Shown one piece after another: positions 11,499 to 22,549 of a stretch of DNA of 64,000 nt. The stretch is from Phlegmacium glaucopus (taxonomy: Eukaryota > Basidiomycota > Agaricomycetes > Agaricales > Cortinariaceae). The DNA is taken from the NCBI GenBank assembly GCA_015039465.1, contig MU130558.1, forward strand, positions 250,704-314,703, read 5' to 3'. Numbering within the stretch: position 1 is the first letter of the stretch; every line of letters begins with the position of its first letter. The notes below the pieces were generated by a model. It saw nothing but the letters and a program-made list of their open reading frames with translations. It was not told where the DNA came from and made no database searches. A program made the position numbers and the translations under genes.

Positions 11499-12630
11499 AT
11501 TTTATATACATCTTTTGTGCTATTACTGTTTAGATCAATGATAACTTGTTAGCCTGTCTCTTCAATACCGGAGTGTTGAATACCAGTGCTAGGTATAGTG
11601 AGGCCCAGCATCACACCAATGTTTACTACCACAAATCATAGTGATATGTAGTACAGGCGCTCTGGTGTCTCATTAGTAGACTGTACCATCTTGGATCCAA
11701 CATGGCGCCACTTTTCTAATACAACTGAAACCTAGTACATTTAAAAAGCTCAATGCCACATCTTCCAGGTAATCCCGATCAGCCGGCTCTGGTCAAACTA
11801 CCCAGCATTGCTCTGGAGCTTCAGGGTGACCTGGCACCGTAGGGATTCATTGAGGTATGCTTACCCGGCATTGTGGGTACCCCGGAACTTCTGGCAGGGG
11901 GCATTGTGTGGCAGTTCAGTGTGACCCGGCATTGTGAGGTTTGACCCGGCATTGTGGGTGACCCAGCAGTTCGGGGTGCTGGGTGACTTGGCATTGTGGG
12001 TAACCCGGCACTTCGGGATCACACAGCATTGTGAGGTTTTCCCTGGCAGTCTGGGCACTCCAGCACTTCAGGGTGAGCCGGCACTGTGAGGGTTGAACTG
12101 GCATTGCGGGGGTGACCTGGCACTTGGCGATGACCCGGCATTGTAGGGCTAGCCTGGCAATTCGGGTTCACTCAGCACTGTGGGATCACTCAGCACTGTG
12201 GGAATGACCTGGCAGTGTGGAATGACCCAGCATTGTTAGGATCATCTGGCATTATTATGCACCCAGCACTATTACAATCACTGGGCATTCATTGGGTCAC
12301 CTGGCATTCTTAGGAATTCCCGGCATTGTTCACAATTACGGCTATACACCCACGCCGGTTAATATTAACACTGCCGGTGTCTACCAGCAGTGCCGGTTCA
12401 TAATATTGTTGGTCTCAACCGGCATAACTTAGAAATGCCAGGTAATACCAGTTGATACTAGCAATGCCTGCCAAATCTTACATTCTAGCACTGTTCATAC
12501 CACAGTGCCAGTTCCTATGAGCATTAACCACTGCTGCTGCATGCAAACAGTGCCAGTTGATAACCTATGCTAAGCTGCCGGTTGAAACACCGGCCATGCC
12601 TATAGATTTATACAGCACCTGAAGGTGCCG
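11499..12630. repeat. Non-coding region with degenerate CCGGCATTGTGGG-type tandem repeats
   Basis: There is no gene here. From about 11830 to 12330 the sequence is a string of about 20-26 bp degenerate units, each centred on ACCCGGCATTGTGGG or a close variant, becoming more diverged towards 12600. The same TGCCGG/CCGGCA core recurs through the whole KDZ element from about 3490 on. The location next to the last coding block suggests a subterminal repeat region of the element, but I did not find a matching terminus on the left. Confidence 0.55.
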
Positions 12631-12634
12631 CATG

Positions 12635-12754
12635 CATTCCGGGAATCTGTATTATACAGCACAGTGTTCAGGTCTAAATAAAGCATCTGTATTTGCGGAT
12701 TCACGGGGCCCCGTGAATCCGTGTCTTTGGACACACTGTGTCCATTCCGGGAAT
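12635..12754. repeat. 26-bp perfect palindrome between direct repeats
   Basis: A perfect 26-bp palindrome (13 bp per arm, CGGATTCACGGGG and its complement) occupies 12696-12721. It lies between two direct copies of CATTCCGGGAAT (12635-12646 and 12743-12754), each followed by a similar TGTAT..TACAGCACAGTGT-like segment. It could be a recombination or transposase-binding site, or the edge of the KDZ element. No match to a known site is claimed. Confidence 0.5.
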
Positions 12755-13133
12755 TGTATCATTCAGTACACTGTAGTGTCCCTACCTGGCAAGGGCACAT
12801 ATTGTATCAGCTTTAGCGTTGATGGCATGCCTGGACCTTATTTACTGGACCTTGCTGAAGAACGAGTGATCATTGATGGGGAGGACAATGAAGTTTTCAA
12901 GCAATTTGGATGGAGGTCAACGAAATCACAGATTGATGTATGTCTTTTTGTCTACTATTTTCAGAGCACTAACGGAGCTGTACATTCAGTGGCCTGGTAT
13001 TTATGTTCTACCTGAAGGCTTTGAATCTTACCATAAAGATAGTATTCTTCTACGACGGGGAGAGTTTGCTGTTCTCATAGCTACATGTATTGCTGAATTA
13101 TCATCAACATGCAAGGGGGGTATCCTCTCGTAA
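12750..13133 (+). pseudogene. Unrecognised gene fragment
   Basis: Two coding-like blocks are in different frames: one reading KGTYCISFSVDGMPGPYLLDL to about 12935, the other from about 12967 reading ALTELYIQWPGIYVLPEGFES and LLRRGEFAVLIATCIAEL. A pyrimidine-rich TTTTCAG at 12957-12963 suggests a splice acceptor, but no donor joins the frames cleanly, so a frameshift is likely. I do not recognise the family. It ends next to the inverted-repeat arm starting near 13190. Confidence 0.3.
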
Positions 13134-13189
13134 GTTTTTTCATTCCTTTTTTGAGTCTTGCTCACAAGCGTAATCTCAATCATCTCATG

Positions 13190-14293
13190 GCAGCCATTCA
13201 AGTGGTAGCTACCATCGTTATCATATTTCTAGGGCAATTGCCATGGACCTGTTTTGTTATTTGCCCAGGGTTTATGAAAGGCCAATCTTTCATTATTTCA
13301 TTCCTTTCATTCCTTTCATAACCTTGTTTCATAACTCTCTGCATTCATTTATTTCATAACCTAACCTTAACTCATAACCTTCCTTGAAATAACTGATATT
13401 CCCTAACACTAACAAGACCCTAACAAGACCCTAACCAGACCCTAACCTGAACCCTAACTGAACCCTAACTGAATTTCTCTGAGAGGCCGGAATTTGAAGT
13501 TTATGTAGGGTATTACTCAATATAGAGCCATTTAATGAGGACTTTACACTCCCCCACATTGTCCGGCCAGAATTCTGCCAGACTCCAGAACAGTCCGGTC
13601 AGAGTCCAGTCAGAGTCCGGTGGAAGTCCGGTGGAAGTCCGGTGGAAGTAAAAAACATGCCTGTATCCCCTCCTAACCTAAGAATGTGCTACCGCGTGGA
13701 CAGAAAATATCCCCCTCCCTAAATATTAATCCTAAGCCCTAAATCTAAATATAACCCTAAGCCTAACCTCTAAATCTAAATATAACCCTAAATTCTATCA
13801 AAAGTCCGGCAGATGTCCGGTGGAAGTCTGGCGGACTGTGACCAGACATACAGTCCAGGCATTTTTCTACTTTCACCGGACTCTCACCGGACTTTTACCG
13901 GAATTTTAGTGGAGTCCGCCGGACTCCAGCCGGACAACGTGGGGGACTGTAAAGTACACCATTTAATGGATGTGTACCTTTATTTGTTCCTAACTTATAT
14001 CATTGATATATGGGATATTATGAAATAATGAGAGTGGAGGGTTATGAAAGAAATGAAAAGGAGAGGATTATGAAAGAAATGAAATAGAGGAGGTTATGAA
14101 AGAAATAAAAGAGCAGAGGGTTATGAAAGTAATGAAATGAATGAAATGAAAGAGCAGGGGGTTATGAAAGTAATGAAATGAATGAAATAATGAAAGATTG
14201 GCCTTTCATAAACCCTGGGCAAATAACAAAACAGGTCCATGGCAATTGCTCTAGAAATATGATATCGTATGGTAGCTACCATTGGCCATTCAG
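13190..14293. repeat. Inverted duplication (about 135-bp arms) around a small element
   Basis: The arm at about 13190-13330 (GGTAGCTACCAT … CCTGTTTTGTTATTTGCCCA … TTATGAAAGGCC) recurs inverted at about 14165-14293 with few differences. The outer edges run into Ser/Phe-type low-complexity TTTCATTCC/GAAATGAAA repeats. The roughly 830-bp centre holds telomere-like CCCTAAC repeats (about 13405-13470, again 13720-13800) and fold-back element 2. I see no TSD for the whole unit. Confidence 0.6.
13538..13958. mobile_element. Fold-back element 2 (GTCCGG type), non-autonomous
   Basis: A 421-bp element with termini AGGACTTTACACTCCCCCAC (left) and TGTACTTTACAGTCCCCCAC (right, complement), flanked by exact CCATTTAATG (13528-13537 and 13959-13968), a TSD of 9-10 bp. 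The subterminal parts are made of GTCCGGTGGAA/GTCCGGCC words in opposite orientation in the two halves. No coding capacity. The termini match elements 1, 3 and 4 of this window. Confidence 0.85.
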
Positions 14294-14860
14294 CCAAAAT
14301 CAGGAGCTGACCAGGTCTGCAAAACCTTGGGACATTATGAAGATAGATTACCATCATTTGCGTCTCATTTCTGTGAACTATTATGACAATGTCTGGGTAC
14401 CTGTTCTGGCGCTTGATATTAGCACTTTTTTTTTTGTCAATTTAGGTCTTCGGAGCCTGGCTCCATGCAGACATTACAAGCTTGTTTACGGATTTAAACT
14501 ACAGGGCCCCTAATGCCCATCTCCCTCCCCTGCAGCCCCATGCTGCACTGCTAAGGTATGTCTTAAATGATCCCCTCCTCAGTCAGCCCGGCATGGAAAC
14601 ACCATTTGCATGAGCGCTGCTCAACATGGTGGGGTAGTGGTCCGAATCCTGTTCATTGTGCTGTTCTTTTCAGGTTTGGCAGAGGCGCCCTCTAGCTTTT
14701 AAGTACCCGACTGCTGGGCAGTAAGTACGACAGATAGGACCAGGGAGTGATGTGCCCAATGTGTTGCAGGCAAGAGTTTTGTTTTGTTTGAATTTGAATG
14801 TTATGGGTTTTTTCATTATCTTCGAGGGGTTTACTTTTTATGTCTTAAAGTTGAACTGTA

Positions 14861-15263
14861 TTATCCATTCTGTTGATCACCAATGACTATGCGGAAAATA
14901 GACACGTCACCTAATGAAGGTTGCAGTTGCCTTTTTTGACCTATATAGCGTAGCAGCTCACTTGTGGTGTCCTTGTTAGACAGGATTAGCCTGAGATCTC
15001 TTGAATTATGGCCTAGCTTAGTATCCAGAGAGTGTCGCTTGTAGTTGTAGCTGGGGCATTTGAAAAGGTAGTGAGTGACTGTTTCTGCTACATCATTGTG
15101 CCTGATATTTTTGCAGCTGTCACAGTGATTAGTGTTGGCCTTGCTGACGCGATTGAGGTACACCTTGAGCGGCAAGTGGTTTGAATGGATCTGGAACAGG
15201 AGGCTGCATTGGGCTCGGGAGAGGCCTCGTTGCATTGCTCTGTACCGCTTGTAAGGGAAGTTG
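14861..15263 (-). pseudogene. LINE C-terminal region, 3' part of the split ORF
   Basis: This continues the LINE RNase H ORF interrupted by the element at 15273-17116. It reads FPYKRYRAMQRGLSRAQCS at the break, then SLLFQIHSNHLPLKVYL and a Cys/His cluster (CDSCKN … HYLFKCPSY), the usual C-terminus of fungal LINE polyproteins. The frame across the insertion is preserved at the duplicated GGGTCTAAC. The stop is at 14861-14863. Confidence 0.8.
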
Positions 15264-15938
15264 GGGTCTAACGAGGTCTTTGCTGTGATCCACCAGATCT
15301 GATCAGATCTGATCAGATTCCGGTCAGAATTTTTACAAGCCCAAATGGCAGTAATAGGGCCAATTTTTCTGACCAGATTCTGATCAGATCTGATCAGAAA
15401 TACCAGATCTGATCAGATCTAATCAGATTTAATTCTGACCAATTTCCGAGCAGAATCTGACCATTTCCGAGCAGAATCTGGTCAGATTCCGAGCAGAATT
15501 AAGTTAGATCAGCAAATGAATCACTTGAGTTTACTAGAAAAATAATATAATTAATAATATGTCAAGTAGCACAACAAACCAATATATTGAGATTAGATGG
15601 CAATGACGTTGTTGCCATCAAAATCATGTATTTTGTTCAGTGCAAGGGGTGTGATCACGTGATCACATGTGATGCACCCGTCACTGTTTGTTGATCTCAT
15701 CTTCTGTTTCTCACACCACCCATTTTCAACAATGCCCATTTGTAGCACACACCAACAACATCCGCATTACCAACAAACAGTAGCAACATGTACAACATAC
15801 AGCAGCAGTAGTAGTATGTACTGGATAATATTGTACAATCGTCACTTAATCTTATCTTATTTTATTGTTTTATAGGGAGGGAGCCTACCCTCCCAATGGC
15901 AACCAATACCAGGAGCAACAATACCGCCGACAGCTTTG

Positions 15939-16439
15939 NNNNNNNNNNNNNNNNNNNNNNNNNNNNNNNNNNNNNNNNNNNNNNNNNNNNNNNNNNNNNN
16001 NNNNNNNNNNNNNNNNNNNNNNNNNNNNNNNNNNNNNNNNNNNNNNNNNNNNNNNNNNNNNNNNNNNNNNNNNNNNNNNNNNNNNNNNNNNNNNNNNNNN
16101 NNNNNNNNNNNNNNNNNNNNNNNNNNNNNNNNNNNNNNNNNNNNNNNNNNNNNNNNNNNNNNNNNNNNNNNNNNNNNNNNNNNNNNNNNNNNNNNNNNNN
16201 NNNNNNNNNNNNNNNNNNNNNNNNNNNNNNNNNNNNNNNNNNNNNNNNNNNNNNNNNNNNNNNNNNNNNNNNNNNNNNNNNNNNNNNNNNNNNNNNNNNN
16301 NNNNNNNNNNNNNNNNNNNNNNNNNNNNNNNNNNNNNNNNNNNNNNNNNNNNNNNNNNNNNNNNNNNNNNNNNNNNNNNNNNNNNNNNNNNNNNNNNNNN
16401 NNNNNNNNNNNNNNNNNNNNNNNNNNNNNNNNNNNNNNN
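15939..16439. other. Assembly gap (501 N)
   Basis: All bases are N. Open frames crossing this stretch are artefacts. The gap adjoins a 20-bp tandem array, so collapse of that array during assembly is the likely cause. Confidence 0.99.
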
Positions 16440-16670
16440 AGACGACGAATACACCCCCTGCGATGACGAATACACCCCGACGATGACGAATACACCCCAA
16501 CGACGACGAATACACCCCAACGATAACGAATACGCCCCAACGACGACGAATACACCCCAACGACGACCAATAGACGCCCAAGATGACGAATACACCCCAA
16601 TGACGCCCAGATGACGACGAATACACCCCGACGACGATGAATACCCACCTATGATGACGAATAGACGCCC
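16440..16670. repeat. 20-bp tandem array (GACGACGAATACACCCCAAC)
   Basis: About ten degenerate copies of a 20-bp unit run from the gap edge. The unit length is not a multiple of three, so the DDEYTP-like peptides readable here are not a protein. It lies inside fold-back element 3. Confidence 0.8.
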
Positions 16671-17125
16671 ATCACCCCCGTTTCACCCCCATCACCCCCG
16701 TTTCCACCCCCTACCTATCCATTTCTACACTCTACCCATCCATTTCTACACTCTACTCACCCATTTTTACACTCTACCCACCCATTTTGACCACCTACTA
16801 CCTTTATTTCATTTTTCTGATATTAACTAAATATATTATTTTGTGATTCTAATGTATTAGTAACTAATCCCCCCTCAATAAACTTCTTAAATTTAAATTA
16901 ATATGTTTGAAAAGTTAGAAAAGATGAATTAGTAGGAATTGACTTATAAGTATTGCAGTTCTGATCAGAACCAGTCAGATTCTGTGCAGATCTGCTCAGA
17001 ACTGCTCAGAACTGCTCAGATTCTGAGCAGATCTGCACAGAATCTGACTGGTTCTGATCAGATCTGACCAGTTCCACTCAGATCTGATCAGATCTGGTGG
17101 GGGACAGAAAAGTACTGGGTCTAAC

Positions 17126-18159
17126 ACATCCATTCTACCTTTCCTTGGAGACATTTGCCATTTTGCCTCCCATTCCTCCTGTAGTGTTGTAGCCATCTGT
17201 TCCTTAATTAGCACAGAGTTCAGTGGGAGTTGACGCCTGAGCAGCTGTGGGAGGTGTGTGACTGGCGATGCTGCTCCACTTGCTGCTGAATGCGCCTCCC
17301 TGTCAGCATGCTCGTTACCAGCCACATTGCTATGAGCCGCAATCCACCTGAGCTTGACCTTAAAGGCACTAGGTGTTGGCGGTACTCTTCCCATTACCTG
17401 TCCTGCTAACTTGAGGAACTCGTCGGTGAGGTAGGATCCAGACTTTGCTCGACGCACTCCTATCGACTGTATGAAGGATTGACTATCGGTATATAACGAT
17501 ATCGAGCAGTGACTTAGCTGATCTTCGCCCTTGAGTAACCAGATTGCTAGCAAGCAACCCACCGCTTCAGCGTCCTTTGTTGAATACTCGCTGTCTTTAC
17601 CCAGCTTATAACGCAAGGTTTTGACTGGATTTACTGATGTTGATTGTGTGTAATACATAACCGCAGCAGCCCCCACATTACCCTCTGAAACTGAACTGTC
17701 AGAGTAGATCCGTATGTCAGATTTGTTGTTTGCCTCTAGCACGATTGATTCTTCCTTGCTACCTGGGATGTGTGTTGTGATGGGCGTTTCTTGACTTGTG
17801 AGCCGGCTTAACAGGGTAATCTTCTCTACCAGGAGCGGGTTGAACTTGAAGATCCAGAGGAGGTGCTGAACATTGTAGATGTGGGTTTTTGCTGGGCGGT
17901 TGTGGTAGGTTACTAGTTGTTTGCTGGCTGGGTTGGTCGGGGGCAAGGTGCTGAGTCTGACCAGGGCTCTAAAGCAAATCTTCTTTAGTAAAATATCTAT
18001 GGGCAATAAGCCCACATGTGCGTCTAGTAAATCAGTTGGGGATGAGTGCAGGGCGCCTGTAATTGCCAATGTGGCAATTCTCTGTATCTTCCCAAACTCC
18101 TTTAGAGCTTTCACCGACCCTGTATTCTTCTTCTTACCTACCTCCCTGTTAGGTGGCAT
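17126..18159 (-). pseudogene. LINE RNase H domain (middle part of the ORF)
   Basis: The minus-strand frame starts after the LTR insertion at 18160 with PPNREVGKKKNTGSVKAL, passes a reverse-transcriptase thumb-like region (KIQRIATLAITGALHSSPTD) and then a full RNase H fold: IYSDSSVSEGN (first Asp), DAEAVGCLLAIWLL (Glu), LYTDSQSF (second Asp) and GNEHADREAH (last Asp with its His). All four metal-binding residues are visible. The frame is broken at 17117-17125 by fold-back element 3 and resumes at 15263. Confidence 0.85.
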
Positions 18160-20428
18160 TGATAGGATCCATATAGCCTCTAGGTTTGTAAACTGGTTAT
18201 TTTTGCAATTTAACAACTTTGCAGTATACTGGATGCCTCCCGGGTACCAATCTCATTCGCACTCTCACTCACGGTTCTCACACATCCTTCGCACCTTGCA
18301 TAACACGATATAGTACTCACATAACCTTTGCACATCACTTCTACGACCTTCATAACTATCCAAAGCACCCTCATTCCTCTTCGCACTTTATACTTCAACA
18401 TATTTTCAATTCTCTCAGTCAATATTGGACTTAACCATTTGACCCCTTCGCAACCATACCTTCACACAGCCATTCTCTAATCTCGCAGTCTTTCACGGTT
18501 TGCACACGCATTCCTTATCTCTCCATGCATCCTTTGCATTGGTTTTATTATGGTCCATGTTGTCTTGCATTTACTTTCTTTCACCTTTCCATATATGTAT
18601 ATATTTATCATTCCTTCAAAACAGGAGGTCATTCAACTGACCTCCTTACTCATCACCTTTATTTTTACTTTGTCTCCCATTCCTTCGTTACCAAGCTACT
18701 GGGTCAATGTGACTTCACATTAGCTCAATTTTACATTACTGTTTCACATATCCACACCTGGTTAGTTTACGACTCTTGTATTATGTATCCGTAGCAAGTA
18801 GGAGGGAGGGTGAACAAGAGACAGCCAAAGTTTTGATCCCATAAACTTTTCACCAACGTTCTAAGTCAATAGTCTCATTCTTTAAGCTACTTCGCATACC
18901 ACATTGATAGGACTGAAAGTTGAATACCTATGGATTATTCAATTTTTCATAATATTATTCTTCAATTGAATCAACAAGATCAATAACCCAACCATGAATT
19001 AATCTACAAATTGATATTGTAAGGGTCAAAAGTGTTGACTACACTTGTTGATTAAACTGGAAATTGCATAGTAATAAATGTTAAAGCAGCAGATAACTAT
19101 GATCTGAATTGATCTATTTATCATACTGTTAAATAACACTACAAAAAGTTCAGACTCTAACCATACAAAATCCATAATGGTCAAATGAACTACTTGCAAT
19201 CTAAAGTAACTATCAAAGTCTACAACTATGAAGGATTGTTATACAAGTCCTAAGGATAACATCAAGTAAAATATCAATAAAAGGTCCTACAATAATGAAG
19301 CATGTGATAGCATGTGATATCATGTGACATCATGTGATAACTTGTGACATTTTGTGACATTTTGTGACATTATGACAAGATATGACATCATAAAACAATG
19401 CTCAGTCATCTAGAAACAAGACATGACATCATAAAACAATGCTCAGTCATCTAGAAACAAGACATGACATCATAAAACAATGCTCAGTCATCTAAAAACA
19501 AGACATGACATCATAAAATAAGCATCAGTAATCATCCAAAAACATAGACATGACATCACAGACTCTTACTTAATTTTGTTTCTCATTTATGTATAAAAGT
19601 AGCTAGAAAGCACCAGTAAAATTAGTGAATTTGCACTCTTCCTTTCTTTCCCAAGTTTCAGCGCTCTGAATTGGCACAAGTTAGAATTGGAATTACAAGT
19701 GGACTTGCTTTGCTTCACTCAGTTCAAAGGGTATTAAATCCTAAAGGGGCTTACCTTTGTTCTGTGTAAACCAAGAATATTAAATCCTTTAGGGACTTGT
19801 CTTGGAAGCAAGGATATTAAATCCTTTGTCAGAGTCTGAGGATAAATCCTTGTACTATAAAGCTGTCTCACAGTCTGCCTCAGGGACTTTAAATCATTTG
19901 TTGTGGATAGTCAAAGAATATTAAACCCTAAAGGGGCTTGTCTTTGTACTACCAAAATTGGTTATCATGTAGACAAAGGATATTAAATCCTATAGGGACT
20001 TGCCTTTGTTCTATCAAAAAAAAGCACTATATAATAGTCTAAGAAATTGGACTATAAACTTGTTATCAGAATCATAGTCTAGAGAAATTTGGACTTTAAA
20101 AGTGTATTGTTGTTTTATTCAAGAGTATACTGGTTATACTTTCAAGAAAACCCCAACTTGCACAAAAACAGAGTTTGTTGGTCATTAAAAGTTATTGGTT
20201 TCTGGATTTGTTGTAGACAAATTCCTAAAAACGGTAATCCTTTGATTACCAAACAAAGTGAATTCAATCACATCAGCGTTATCGTTTGCGAACCTTGCTA
20301 TCTTCGCAGCCTACTCTTCTTGCATATTTCAATACTGCAAACTTCTCTTTAATTCTATCGAGGAAATCTACACTAACCCCTCCGAACTACATTACTACTT
20401 GCGGTCTGATCCCACCGCAGGTACATCA
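18160..20428 (+). mobile_element. Solo LTR copy A of the aORF-Gypsy family, itself interrupted
   Basis: It starts TGATAGGATCC and ends GGTACATCA. With the nested element 18905-20275 removed it is about 0.9 kb and matches the LTR at 52985-53864 (opposite orientation) throughout. It splits the LINE RT/RNase H ORF. The 5-bp flanks (GGCAT and GCGTA) are not identical, so there is no clean TSD; rearrangement or mutation after insertion is likely. Open frames within it, such as the one at 18219-18434, are not genes. Confidence 0.75.
18905..20275 (+). mobile_element. Long LTR (about 1.37 kb) nested in LTR copy A
   Basis: The insert starts TGATAGGACTG and ends AATCACATCA. Its borders are set by comparison with the uninterrupted copy at 52985-53864. 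It has a TATA box (TATAAAAG, 19592-19599), a 41-bp tandem array (about 19378-19520) and repeated ATATTAAATCCT..AGGGACTTG words (19730-19990) in the presumed transcribed part. A related LTR lies at 58670-59990; they share GGTTATACTTTC and GAAAACCC with AACTTGCA. No TSD could be confirmed. Confidence 0.65.
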
Positions 20429-22020
20429 GCGTATACCAGGTGTCCAGTCCGTATGTCATCTTAGGAACTGCTACCACAAGATATAGCTGTTGCATGAATT
20501 TTGGAGACATTCCTGCTGCTGGTCTAGTGAGCCGTCGGTAGAGGAGGACCCAAGCTGTTGCCTTGGTGATTGCCTTGTGTGTCTGTGTTGTCCATCTGAG
20601 CTGGCTGTTGATGTGGATTCCCAAGTACTTGTAGCTTGTCGCTACCTTTATGGGTCGTCCCCCAAGCTTGAGTTCTGGGCATGGCATGGGCATACAATGG
20701 TTCCTGTTGGTGGGGTCAATGACTTGCTTTGTTGAGAAGTGGGTTATCGCTAATTTATCGATTTCAAACCTGGAATTGTGCAGAGAAGACCAGTTGAAGC
20801 CCCCGTTGTCGCGGTCCATGAAATCTTGGATTGTTTCTACCATTTCATTGAAACTTCTACCCTCCGCCATGACCATGGCATCATCTACAAAGCCCAGAGA
20901 CTCCTCGTCTGGGCTGAGGGCAATGTCTGGTAAGTCAGTGTTATACAGGATGTAGAGGATCATGGAGATTGGATTGCCTTGACCTATGCCATTGCTGATC
21001 TGGATGATTTCTGAGATGAAGTCATCAAACTTCAGTCTCGTGTGTCATCCCTCAAGTAGCTTCTGAATGATCCTGACATAGGCCTCTGGGACCCTTCTCT
21101 TGTGCAGGTTGTGTAGCAGGCGATCTGTGACTGCATTTGGAAATGCCCCTTCCACATCGAGGAACAGTATCAACACAACCTTACCGCTTCTCCATGCCTT
21201 CTTGATCTTGTCGACGAGTACATGGACCGTGTCTGTTGTCATATGACCTGGCCTTCCTCCATAGTGGTTATCTGGTAGCTGCCCCTTCTCTACCAACCTC
21301 GTTATGTTCTCTGCCAAGATGGCCATAAATACCTTAGCCATGGTGCAGAGCAGAGCGATAGGCTGATAGGCCGATAGGCCTTAGGAACCTCGTAGTTAGG
21401 CTTACCCGGCTTCCGCAAGACGATGGTGGTGAATTCCTTCCAGGAGTCCACGTAGGTGCCCATCCTGATTGCGCCTTGGTAGATTTGCATTAGGTAGTCT
21501 TCTAAAATGTCAGTAGACTTTTGCAGGATGACATTTGGAATGCCATCAGGGCCGCTGGCTTTGTACGGTGAGAGCCTTTCTATCTGCTGGCGTAGTTGGT
21601 GTTTGGTGATGGGTAGTGGGTCTGGCATTGGGTTTGGGTATTGAAAGCCCTCTGGAACCGATGAGAGGGCTGGCTTGGGGGAAAAAAATAAGCCTGCTAG
21701 TGCCCTGGCTTTTTCTTCATTCAAATTTGCTTCTGCAACACCATTGTCGGTTCCAAACTTGAGAGTTGGGATGTGAGCCTTTCCTCTGTCGCTGACTGGC
21801 TCCTTGAGGTAGCCGTTTGCAGTCCAGAGGTCATGGTCTGCTGCTTCTTCCAAGAAGTTTGTCCAGTGTTGATGCTTGGCCTCAATTATCACCTCACCAT
21901 ATTCTTTAGCCATAGTTTTGCGTTCCTCATGACACACGTGGTTAGGCACCGCTCTCTGTTTCATGCAGAGTCTACTTAGCTGGTTCACCCTGCGTTTGAG
22001 ATGCTGAAGATCGCTGTTCC
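20429..22020 (-). pseudogene. LINE reverse transcriptase
   Basis: Three minus-strand frames together make an RT domain: 21988-21302 (fingers; SPYKASGPDGIPNVIL and KAYRPISL), 21341-21045 (RT motif A, FLDVEGAFPNAV, and GGRPGHMTTD) and 20963-20429 (catalytic FVDDAMVMA, then YKYLGIHINSQLRW). Frameshifts or stops near 21330 and about 20960-21045 separate them. The chain ends GLDTWYT at LTR copy A (20428). The catalytic Asp residues of motif A and the VDD box remain, but the frame breaks make it non-functional. Confidence 0.85.
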
Positions 22021-22021
22021 A

Positions 22022-22549
22022 CTATCTCTTGGAATAGGGACAAGGCTTGTTGACTTCAACTTTTTCTTCTATCATTTTCTGAAGGACTAACGTGAGATTG
22101 GTTGATGCCTTTTGAAGATCTTCCTCTGTTTCAAGTTGTGCTGGTAGCGGTATTGCAATGATGTTTTCTTGGAGATGCTTCCAAAAGGCTTCCCAGTTGG
22201 CCATCCTAAAGTTGTGTGATGGCGTCCGTTCCTGTGGGATGTCTAGTATCGTGACTATAGGGAGATGGTCAGTGCAGGGGGGTTGTAAGAATCCATCTAC
22301 GTCGCATTGTCGGATAGAGTTTAGCAGCCCCTCGCTACACCAAACATTGTCTGGTCTCATGTATAGATTGGTTACCATGTGCTTTAGCATGGGCAAACCT
22401 TTTGGTAATGCCATTACCATACCCTCATCCACTACCATACTTATCAGAAGCTCTGAGTCTCTCATAGCTTGAGGCGTGAACAACCTCTCATCCTCATCTC
22501 TATCCCAAAGAGGGTGATGTCGGTTGAAGTCCCCGCCCCAGAGGAGCAT
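22022..22549 (-). pseudogene. LINE endonuclease (APE/EEP-type), C-terminal half
   Basis: The frame begins with GGDFNRHHPLWD, the GDFN motif of exonuclease-endonuclease-phosphatase domains, and contains the late DHLPI motif with its catalytic Asp-His. The N-terminal half of the domain, with its Asn and Glu motifs, is missing. It lies directly against the ORF1-like frame, which shows an internal deletion near 22550. Confidence 0.8.

Larger units (their letters stand above)
15273..17116. mobile_element. Fold-back element 3 (CAGATCTGATC type), contains the assembly gap
   Basis: Left terminus GAGGTCTTTGCTGTGATCCA, right terminus (complement) AGTACTTTTCTGTCCCCCAC, with exact 9-bp TSD GGGTCTAAC (15264-15272 and 17117-17125) inside the LINE ORF. 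Both ends consist of CAGATCTGATCAGATCTG-type words (about 15290-15510 and 16965-17100). The interior is AT-rich unique sequence, the gap 15939-16439, a 20-bp tandem array (16440-16670) and C-rich CACCCCC/CTACCCATCCATTT repeats. No gene is seen in the sequenced part. Confidence 0.85.

Noticed and set aside
15857..16648. Long open frames crossing the gap and DDEYTP-type peptide repeats
   Set aside because: They consist mostly of unknown bases, and the flanking array has a 20-bp period that is not a multiple of three, so it does not encode one protein.
18219..18794. Plus-strand frames of 70-90 codons, some with hydrophobic runs
   Set aside because: They are in LTR copy A; the same region in copy B (53255-53658) is not conserved as a protein.
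19378..19540. CRISPR-like array
   Set aside because: The 41-bp units are contiguous with no spacers and lie in an LTR of a eukaryotic genome.
18155..20433. 5-bp TSD for LTR copy A
   Set aside because: The flanks GGCAT and GCGTA differ, so no duplication is claimed.
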